Assembly: GCA_903905685.1 (NCBI GenBank)
Contig: CAIVHI010000087.1
Location: 1 to 30,849, forward strand
DNA: 30,849 nt
Source of the DNA: an uncultured Bacteroidota bacterium
Lineage (GTDB): Bacteria; Bacteroidota; Bacteroidia; Chitinophagales; Chitinophagaceae
Direction of reading: 5' to 3'
Shown here: positions 8,640-14,276 of the stretch, piece by piece
Layout of the letters: every line of letters starts with the position of its first letter
Numbering within the stretch: the first letter of the stretch is position 1
Notes under the pieces: model-generated
The model's database searches: none
Seen by the model: only the letters and a program-made list of their open reading frames with translations
What the model was told of the DNA's origin: nothing
Translations under genes and position numbers: made by a program

Positions 8640-9110
8640 GCTTCATGCAACCCCCTACAGCCGACTCCAACCAAAAATACGGCTTTTTGGGCTCAATCCG
8701 TTGGTTTTGATGGGCCTTGGGCGTATATGCAGTTTACACCCAATGAAGTAGATGCTCGCCGCAGCCTTCGCGACGGTTTGGCGGCGAGTAATTTCGTCAG
8801 CCTCTATATTGCCAATAATGGGGAGTACCGCAATAGGATGGTCAAGTCTAATGAAGGTACGTCCTTGGTAGGCTCCAATAGCGCCACCCGGGATTTCACC
8901 TTCTTTCCAAACCCTGCAACCGACCGGCTTACCCACGCGCCGGTACTCAAGCAAACCTGGTGTCGATTGCCAACACCCTTGGCCGGAATGTTTTTAGCAG
9001 GCAGCTTGACCGTTGTACCATTATGCTCGATTTATCTCGGCTTAAAGCCAGGGCAAATATGGTGAGCATCAATGGTGGCGAAGGCCGCATAACCGTAAAG
9101 GAGCAGGGGG
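8640..9110 (+). pseudogene. Remnant of a T9SS-sorted surface protein (C-terminal domain, frameshifted)
   Basis: One frame reads through NSATRDFTFFPNPATDRLT (about 8876-8932), the start of a T9SS type A sorting domain. The domain then continues in another frame (about 8954-9100) as LVSIANTLGRNVFSRQ, LDLSRLKA and MVSINGGEGRITVK, which match the second half of the same domain. The shift lies between 8932 and 8957. The usual GxYxV strand is altered to ARANMV, and no proper stop follows, so the piece has drifted. Upstream sequence from about 8640 may be the end of the mature protein, but I do not recognise it. The N-terminal part of the gene is absent: its place is taken by the broken regulator on the other strand. 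Confidence 0.7.
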
Positions 9111-9155
9111 CGACTGGGTGCCCGAAAAAAAAAGGGCAATCCGGATGGGGGTTTT

Positions 9156-9163
9156 TACTTTTG
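9156..9163 (+). promoter_or_regulatory. Candidate -7 element for the SUKH-like gene
   Basis: TACTTTTG matches TAnnTTTG and ends 16 bases before the ATG at 9180, giving a very short leader. No convincing -33 TTG is seen at 19-21 bases upstream. Confidence 0.42.
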
Positions 9164-9179
9164 CCGAAACGAAAAAACG

Positions 9180-9764
9180 ATGACGCCTGAACAATTCAAG
9201 TTGGAGTGGGAAACTGCCGGAGACATGCTTTGCCGGTTTTATGCAGATGAGCTCCAGGGATTAGGCTTGAAGAGCCAGACCGTCGACTTCTTGAAGGTGG
9301 CGGGCCTTCCCGGATTTGCCGAGCCTTTTCTGAGCTTCGTGCAGAACGATGACGACCAATTGAACAGGATGCGTAGGCTTCGGGATGTTTATGAATTCTT
9401 AGGGGAAGAGTTTGAAAAATATGTCTTGATTGGGTGGGACGGCGTAGGAGACCCCATAGTTGTGAACATTGAAGAAAACGACGCCATTGAATCTTTGGAC
9501 CACGAAAGCGGTTTTTCTTCCTACTATTTCAACTCCTCCATCAGCACTATGGCGGAATGCCTACTGGTGCAACGTAATTTTGTTGACTTGGTAGACCGTG
9601 AAAACGGCCCCGAGTCATATTCCAATTCCAATTTTACCGATGCCCAATTCGAAACGTTGAAAACCGGCATCTTGGCGGTAGACCCCGATGCCTTGCAGGA
9701 TGATGGTTTTTGGAAAGTGAGTTTGGAAGTGGAACTCACTTTGCGCGATGGCGACGACGAATAA
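9180..9764 (+). CDS. SUKH-like (SMI1/KNR4 superfamily) protein, possible immunity protein
   Basis: A 194-residue acidic cytoplasmic protein without signal or membrane segment. Features suggest the SUKH superfamily, close to SUKH-4: an early VDFLKVAGLPGF segment, a central YVLIGWDGVGDPIVVN strand pair, an acidic IESLDHE loop, and FNSSISTMAECLL, which resembles the N-S-S/F-x-x-x-L helix of that family. SUKH proteins often neutralise contact-dependent or polymorphic toxins. No toxin gene lies beside it; its upstream neighbour is a broken T9SS protein tail, and Hsp20 follows after about 200 bases. If it is an immunity protein, it is an orphan. The family call is by pattern only and may be wrong; the open frame itself is convincing (length, ATG, candidate promoter). 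Confidence 0.6.
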   Translation: MTPEQFKLEWETAGDMLCRFYADELQGLGLKSQTVDFLKVAGLPGFAEPFLSFVQNDDDQLNRMRRLRDVYEFLGEEFEKYVLIGWDGVGDPIVVNIEENDAIESLDHESGFSSYYFNSSISTMAECLLVQRNFVDLVDRENGPESYSNSNFTDAQFETLKTGILAVDPDALQDDGFWKVSLEVELTLRDGDDE

Positions 9765-9811
9765 CATTGAAGTAGTTGGCCGTCAATAATGTCCTCTGGG
9801 TTGGCAAGGAT

Positions 9812-9850
9812 CTGTCAGTCAGTTAATATCAAAATATTGTTAAGTGACAG
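9812..9850. promoter_or_regulatory. Dyad upstream of hsp20, possible operator
   Basis: ctgtca (9812-9817) mirrors tgacag (9845-9850), and inside it aatat (9825-9829) mirrors atatt (9834-9838) around caaa. The nested dyad lies about 120 bases before the hsp20 start. It does not match the CIRCE/HrcA operator. It could be a regulator site or an RNA hairpin. Confidence 0.35.
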
Positions 9851-9956
9851 ACTATGTGGAGAAATGTCGGCCGGCAACCGAATTTTTTTCCTGTTTTCTG
9901 CCAACTGCAGCATGTTGAGTAGCCGGCATACCGTTTGTATCTGTTTTGTCAAACCA

Positions 9957-9963
9957 AAGGAGG
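9957..9963 (+). promoter_or_regulatory. Strong Shine-Dalgarno (AAGGAGG) of hsp20
   Basis: AAGGAGG ends 5 bases before the ATG at 9969. This decides the start and is unusually strong, because Bacteroidota genes mostly lack a Shine-Dalgarno. The other genes in the window show nothing similar. Confidence 0.8.
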
Positions 9964-9968
9964 AAATT

Positions 9969-10439
9969 ATGAACACCCTTATGAAAAGGACAAACGGCAC
10001 GGTGCCTGCAACCACTTTCAGCGGTATGGTCGACAGGCTCTTCCAAAACAATGTAAACCGCTTTTTTGATGACGACTTTTGGGGCTTCGATGGGGTGGCC
10101 CGGATGGTCAACGTTCCGGTCAACATCCGCGAGACCGAAAAAAGTTATGAGCTGCAGTTGGTTGCCCCAGGGCTCAAGAAAGAAGATTTCAAGGTAAATG
10201 TGGGTGCCGACCTGCTTACCGTGAGCTTTGAGCAAGCCGAAGAAAACAATCAGACCGGCCAATCGGAAGCTTGGTTGCGCAAGGAGTATCACAAACGTTC
10301 GTTTACCCGCAGTTTTACGCTGGATGACGCCATAGATGCCAACAAGATCGAGGCCAACTACACCGATGGTATACTGCATCTCACTATGCCCAAAAAGGAG
10401 AGCGCACAGTCGGTGAGTCGAACCATTGAAATCAAGTAG
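9969..10439 (+). CDS. Hsp20/alpha-crystallin small heat-shock protein
   Basis: A 156-residue small heat-shock chaperone that binds unfolding proteins in the cytoplasm without ATP. The N-terminus (TFSGMVDRLFQNNVNRFFDDDFWGF) is the usual disordered, aromatic substrate-binding arm. The alpha-crystallin domain runs from about residue 46 (VNVPVNIRETEKSYEL) through APGLKKEDFKV and YHKRSFTRSFTL, to the family-typical GILHLTMPKKE. The tail RTIEIK contains the I-x-I motif used for oligomer assembly. The start at 9969 is chosen because of the adjacent Shine-Dalgarno and because the longer frame has no family similarity before it. Length is typical (140-160). It is separated by about 200 bases from both neighbours, so it is likely a single unit, and a hairpin follows. 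Confidence 0.94.
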   Translation: MNTLMKRTNGTVPATTFSGMVDRLFQNNVNRFFDDDFWGFDGVARMVNVPVNIRETEKSYELQLVAPGLKKEDFKVNVGADLLTVSFEQAEENNQTGQSEAWLRKEYHKRSFTRSFTLDDAIDANKIEANYTDGILHLTMPKKESAQSVSRTIEIK

Positions 10440-10461
10440 GAAGATTTTAGGGAAGGGATTC

Positions 10462-10492
10462 GGCAGGCGGTACCGAGCAGGTGCCGCCTGCC
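10462..10492 (+). terminator. GC-rich hairpin after hsp20, terminator-like
   Basis: ggcaggcggtacc (10462-10474) pairs with ggtgccgcctgcc (10480-10492) with one G-T wobble and a 5-base loop. It is 22 bases past the stop. No T tract follows, so it may stabilise the mRNA end or be a weak terminator. Confidence 0.55.
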
Positions 10493-10654
10493 TTGAAGAT
10501 GCCCCGGGGGCGGCTAGTTCACCTGGAACAGCCGCCGATGCGGGCAAGTTCCGGAAAAACAGCAAATCCCGGCCAACGGCTATGTGCCTACAATTACGCA
10601 GTAGCCAACGGTTGGTTTAGCAAGGTAGCAACAACATCAAAATCCTAGTAAGCT

Positions 10655-10942
10655 ATGAACAGCAGATACGAAGTGGTCGTAAAAATACGCACCCCTACGG
10701 GCTATGCCGATACGGGCATTTTTTCGCTTGGAACAGATTTGGATTTTGCAAGGTCGACATTCAACAGTTTTAAGGGAAATACCGATGATAGTCACGATGC
10801 TGCTATTCGTCTATGCCTTATGGAAAAAATCGGGCAGACGTCGCAAAAGCAGTTGAGGAGCATGGGGTGCAGACTCAGCGAATATGTGGAAAATTCGAAA
10901 ACCATTGCCAGAGAGGTCTTCAAACTCCTCAACTTGAAATGA
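10655..10942 (+). CDS. Small unrecognised cytoplasmic protein (95 aa)
   Basis: I do not recognise this family. The 95-residue product begins MNSRYEVVVKIRTPTGYADTG, a likely beta hairpin, and ends in a helix-rich half (CLMEKIGQTSQKQLRSMGCRL, then REVFKLLNLK). No signal peptide or membrane segment is present. It is followed after 29 bases by another small gene on the same strand, so the two may be co-transcribed. The ATG at 10655 has no clear Shine-Dalgarno. The frame seems real from its length, balanced composition and lack of an alternative on the other strand. Confidence 0.6.
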   Translation: MNSRYEVVVKIRTPTGYADTGIFSLGTDLDFARSTFNSFKGNTDDSHDAAIRLCLMEKIGQTSQKQLRSMGCRLSEYVENSKTIAREVFKLLNLK

Positions 10943-10971
10943 AAACCAGCACTGAAACTTATTGAACCTTC

Positions 10972-11478
10972 ATGGAGCCAACCCCGCAACCGAATATCCT
11001 GGACGATCGCAGAATCAAACTGCTGAATTTCCTGCTCAGAAAGCACGAGATACCAGAGCATGGCGACTTCAACCTGCACGACTTGATTGCGAAGATTCCG
11101 ATAGAGGAATATGATGGGCTTTTTCGCGACAGCCAAGAATTCGACGGCATATGGAAGCAGGTAGACATGTCTCAATCGCTTGCCAGTTTCCTGATAGAAA
11201 ACGATTTGGCAACCAAGCATGGCGACAACTTGGAATTGACGGAAACAAGGGGGCGCGACTTGCAGAAGCAGGGCAGCTACGGCAAGCTGTTGGAAGATGA
11301 GCGTCTCATCACCAATGAGGCCCGGCGGGTGAGCGGACTTGAACTGGAAGCCGCCAAAATGTTTCGGCGGCAATACCATATCAACCTATTCATTGCCGTA
11401 GGCACCGGCATGGCGGCATTATATTACCTGCTCGAAATCCTTAACGGCTTCTTCGGGTTCTATCGCTTTGCACATTAG
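10972..11478 (+). CDS. Unrecognised protein with C-terminal membrane anchor
   Basis: A 168-residue protein of unknown function. Residues 1-130 are soluble and charged, with predicted helices (RRIKLLNFLLRKHE, DLIAKIPIEEYDGLF) that could form a winged-helix-like fold: SLASFLIENDLATKHGDNLELTETRGRDL looks like a helix followed by a beta wing. Residues about 140-163 (INLFIAVGTGMAALYYLLEIL) form one membrane helix, placing the soluble part probably in the cytoplasm. It starts 29 bases after the 95-residue neighbour, which suggests a two-gene unit, and converges on the metallophosphoesterase, 35 bases from its end. The winged-helix idea is an inference from pattern alone. Confidence 0.6.
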   Translation: MEPTPQPNILDDRRIKLLNFLLRKHEIPEHGDFNLHDLIAKIPIEEYDGLFRDSQEFDGIWKQVDMSQSLASFLIENDLATKHGDNLELTETRGRDLQKQGSYGKLLEDERLITNEARRVSGLELEAAKMFRRQYHINLFIAVGTGMAALYYLLEILNGFFGFYRFAH

Positions 11479-11513
11479 GGGATAGCTTTAGGCTATGCAA
11501 TCCCGTAGGGGCA

Positions 11514-12278
11514 TTATAACATCAATGTCTTAGCGTTATCGAAATGTTTGTTCTCGCCATATTGAACATAGCCTAACTGGTTGGTCAGTAATTGGGTACG
11601 GCCAATTCGAAAATCGGGCGTATTGCTGTGTGTATGGCCATACAGCCACGCGTCTACACCCGAGTCTTCAATAAAGTCGTGCATTTCAACAGCGAAAGCT
11701 TCGCTCATCACGTCGCCCCTATACTTGGCGGGGTAGTTCATAAAGGTGGGCACGTGGTGAGTGAGCACTACTTTGTGGCGGGCTGTGCTTTGCTCTACTG
11801 CACCTGTTATAAACAGTCGGCTTTGCTCGTGCATTTGGTTGTAGTCTGCTGCGGTCAGCCGGTTACCGCCCATCTTTATGGCCCTGAAGTCGGTTAGTGC
11901 ACGCGTCAGCTCCATCCGGTTCGCCTCGCCGATGTGGCTCCACAAAGTGCTGCATATCACATCGGTATCACCCAGGGTAATAACGGTGTCGTTTACCAAA
12001 AACACATTTTCCCTAACGGCCTCTTGCACCAAGCCCATTTTGGACTCGATGTCGTTGTTGTAGAACTCATGGTTGCCGGGAATCCAGTAGGTGGTCTCGA
12101 AATGGGCTGATAGATAATCTAGAAAGTCTTGGTGGTTGCCTATCTCGGCAAGGAGCATGATATCTCCCCCAAGCAGCAGCACGTCTCCCTTTACCGCCAG
12201 TGGATACTTGGCCAGCCACTTGCGGTTGAGGTGGAACTCCAAATGCAGGTCGGAGCAATATTGGATGGTGGTGGGCAT
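11514..12278 (-). CDS. Calcineurin-like metallophosphoesterase
   Basis: A 254-residue cytoplasmic phosphoesterase with all five blocks of the calcineurin-like fold that bind the two metal ions: D10-L-H12, GGD (37-39), GNHE (68-71), H174-H175 in VLTHHVP, and GHTH (214-217). It should hydrolyse a phosphomonoester or phosphodiester, but the substrate cannot be read from the sequence. No signal peptide is present, so the protein is cytosolic. It stands alone, with a 290-base gap upstream that holds only a startless remnant, and it converges with the plus-strand membrane-anchored protein. The start at 12278 gives MPTTIQYCSDLH, the normal distance to the first motif. Confidence 0.92.
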   Translation of the reverse strand: MPTTIQYCSDLHLEFHLNRKWLAKYPLAVKGDVLLLGGDIMLLAEIGNHQDFLDYLSAHFETTYWIPGNHEFYNNDIESKMGLVQEAVRENVFLVNDTVITLGDTDVICSTLWSHIGEANRMELTRALTDFRAIKMGGNRLTAADYNQMHEQSRLFITGAVEQSTARHKVVLTHHVPTFMNYPAKYRGDVMSEAFAVEMHDFIEDSGVDAWLYGHTHSNTPDFRIGRTQLLTNQLGYVQYGENKHFDNAKTLML

Positions 12279-12315
12279 GAGGAGCGCAAATATCGAGGGT
12301 TTTATTGTTGCCTAA

Positions 12316-12558
12316 AAACATTCCGGTGGGTTTTCGGAGAACGGGAGAACGTCAGCAAATGGCCGATCGGTTGCTTATGCCAATGGCGAACCGCGTTTAT
12401 ATAATGTGGTGCCGCTTTCCGAAGGCGGGTTTGTTTACCAAGTCGATATCGACGACGACTTTGAATACTCCAAGTGTGGGACGGTAGCCGCTGACGATTT
12501 GCCTGCCGACTGTCTGCCGCACAAGGATTCGTTTTATCGGTTCCAAGCAAAATCTTAG
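12316..12558 (+). pseudogene. Startless coding-like remnant (about 80 codons)
   Basis: Between the metallophosphoesterase start and the lipoprotein stop, one plus frame is open from the stop at 12313-12315 to TAG at 12556-12558. It reads like real protein (ANGEPRLYNVVPLSEGGFVY, then VDIDDDFEYSKCG and ending FYRFQAKS). It has no ATG and no room for an N-terminus, because the region upstream belongs to the oppositely oriented phosphoesterase. It is therefore probably the 3' end of a lost gene. I do not recognise the family. A GTG at about 12400 could start a 50-residue piece, but that seems unlikely. Confidence 0.4.
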
Positions 12559-12571
12559 CGATACCTTGGCG

Positions 12572-13174
12572 CTACAATTCCACCACCTTGGCCTTATAAA
12601 ACCAAGTCAGCTTGGCATTTTTCATAAACTCGGCCTCCGTGGTTTTGCGGCGGGGTTTCTTGCCGGTTAGTTCGGCATAGAATACGTAGGGGGTGATGTG
12701 GAATCGGTAAAAGCGGTGCCCGCGACGCGCATGGATGTACCGCAACCGGTGAACATCGTAGATGCTCAACGTCTTGACTTTTTGGTCGGTGACTTCGGTG
12801 AACGGCAGCAATTCCACTCCTGGAATCTCGCTCATCTTGCCATAAGTATTCCCAACCAATTGGCAAGGCACTACTCCTAAAGTGAACATCGGTGCATATT
12901 CCTTAGAGTCGGCCGACACAAACAGTTTTACGGAATCGGTGACCACCGTGGTGTCGGTAGGGGCGGAGAAATTTGGGGACGTGGGGTAATCGCGGTGCTC
13001 GAAAAACTCCTTAACGGTCACTTTGTCGTAGAACTTGTGTTCGCGCCGGTAGCTCTTGTAACCCCTTATCCGGTGCCGGTGTCCCGATGCATCTCGGGCA
13101 TTATAGAGCCTGTAGCGGCAAGCCGTGCTTGCCACTATCAAAAGGCAGACCATTAAAACGCTCCAATGCTTCAT
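12572..13174 (-). CDS. Probable lipoprotein of unknown function
   Basis: A 200-residue protein with an N-terminal hydrophobic segment and lipobox-like ASTAC, so Cys19 is probably lipidated and the protein faces the periplasm. After it comes a strongly basic stretch rich in Arg, His and Tyr (residues 20-50), a mixed domain with repeated Thr/Val (TDTTVVTDSVKLFVS), and another basic segment (YIHARRGHRFYRFH). I do not recognise the domain. It lies 63 bases beyond the epimerase stop and has its own candidate promoter, so it is probably transcribed separately. Confidence 0.7.
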   Translation of the reverse strand: MKHWSVLMVCLLIVASTACRYRLYNARDASGHRHRIRGYKSYRREHKFYDKVTVKEFFEHRDYPTSPNFSAPTDTTVVTDSVKLFVSADSKEYAPMFTLGVVPCQLVGNTYGKMSEIPGVELLPFTEVTDQKVKTLSIYDVHRLRYIHARRGHRFYRFHITPYVFYAELTGKKPRRKTTEAEFMKNAKLTWFYKAKVVEL

Positions 13175-13197
13175 GGTCGGTGGGTATGACGATGTAC

Positions 13198-13228
13198 CGA
13201 AGATAGGATAATGTTTTCAGTAAACAAA
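13198..13228 (-). promoter_or_regulatory. Candidate promoter of the lipoprotein gene
   Basis: On the minus strand TTTG (13225-13228) is followed after 19 bases by TATCTTCG (13198-13205), one mismatch from TAnnTTTG. The spacing is exact for Bacteroidota promoters, and the start codon lies 23 bases downstream. Confidence 0.5.
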
Positions 13229-13237
13229 TTCAAAAAC

Positions 13238-14251
13238 TCAACCCGTAAAACGAATCCCCAAACCAATGGGAAAGGCCACGGTTGGAACGGCATCGGGGTA
13301 GGATAGGCCGGTTGCGGCATCCTTGGCCAGTAGTAGTGGCCCATCCAGGTCGGCAAAGTCGGCGAGGGGCAACAGGTGGGCTTGCGCTGCCGTGCCCACC
13401 GCACATTCGTTCATGGAGCCCAGCATGACTTTAAGTCCCTTGGCTTTCGCATCCCCAATCATCCGTAGTGCCGGCGTAATGCCGCCACACTTGGTGAGCT
13501 TGATGTTGATGCCGTGGAAGCCGGCCACACAGCCCGCCACATCATGCTCCGTCTTGCAACTTTCATCGGCTATCAAGACTATGCCTGCCTTGCTTTTCAG
13601 TTCGGCCATCGCCTCCACTTCCGCTACAGGCAAGGGCTGCTCCAGCACGGTTACGCCCAATTGCTGCAACTCAGGCAATAGCCGAAGGGTGTCGTTGAAG
13701 TTGAGTGCCTCGTTGGCATCCACCCTAAATTCGGCAGTGGTATTTTGGCGCAGGTGCTCCAAAACCGTGATATCGTTTGCGCTGCCAATTTTAATTTTGT
13801 AGGCCGCCATGGGGTGGGCGGCCATCTTGGCCTGCATCACTTCAATGGTGTCCATCCCAATGGTATAGTCGGTGGCGGGACAAGGGCCATCGGGAATGTT
13901 CAGGAACCTGCGTAGCGGCATGCGGCGCATTTGTGCCAACACATCATAAGCCGCCATGTCGAGCGCGGCGGTTACGAAATGTTTGCCTGGAATGAGGTGG
14001 TGCAGGAAATGCCAAAATCTACCCGGCTCGGTGAGCGCGAAGCGCTCTATACCCGCCCTATTGCGCTCCAGCACTTCCACCATACCCTCCACCGTTTCGC
14101 CGTAGTAGCTGATTGCGGGGGCCTCGCCCAAGCCTGTAAAATTGCCCACGGTGAGGGCCACAATCAGCGAAGGCTGAACCGTCTTCGTGCCCTTCGAGAT
14201 GGTGAAAGGGTATTCAAACGGAAGTTCGAGTTTGGTGTAGTTGAGTTTCAA
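13238..14251 (-). CDS. Dipeptide epimerase (L-Ala-D/L-Glu epimerase type), enolase superfamily
   Basis: A 337-residue enzyme of the muconate-lactonizing/enolase superfamily that inverts the alpha carbon of a dipeptide, classically L-Ala-D-Glu to L-Ala-L-Glu when murein peptides are recycled. Landmarks: the N-terminal capping domain, the KxK motif in YKIKIG (K152, K154), metal ligands D178 (VDAN), E204 (EQP) and D229 (ADES), the second catalytic lysine in KLTKCGG (K254), and the DLDG motif (301-304) that anchors the substrate amino group in dipeptide epimerases. It starts 25 bases after the M16 peptidase stop, so the two likely share an mRNA, which fits peptide breakdown and salvage. Substrate specificity is by family pattern only. 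Confidence 0.88.
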   Translation of the reverse strand: MKLNYTKLELPFEYPFTISKGTKTVQPSLIVALTVGNFTGLGEAPAISYYGETVEGMVEVLERNRAGIERFALTEPGRFWHFLHHLIPGKHFVTAALDMAAYDVLAQMRRMPLRRFLNIPDGPCPATDYTIGMDTIEVMQAKMAAHPMAAYKIKIGSANDITVLEHLRQNTTAEFRVDANEALNFNDTLRLLPELQQLGVTVLEQPLPVAEVEAMAELKSKAGIVLIADESCKTEHDVAGCVAGFHGINIKLTKCGGITPALRMIGDAKAKGLKVMLGSMNECAVGTAAQAHLLPLADFADLDGPLLLAKDAATGLSYPDAVPTVAFPIGLGIRFTG

Positions 14252-14276
14252 GTTCCGAATCTTGGGGCAATCATCA

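Noticed and set aside
8655..8954. Minus-strand open frame of 99 codons
   Set aside because: It is the mirror of the T9SS remnant, which has a clear motif on the plus strand.
9789..9968. Longer N-terminus for Hsp20
   Set aside because: The strong Shine-Dalgarno at 9957-9963 and the family length fix the start at 9969.
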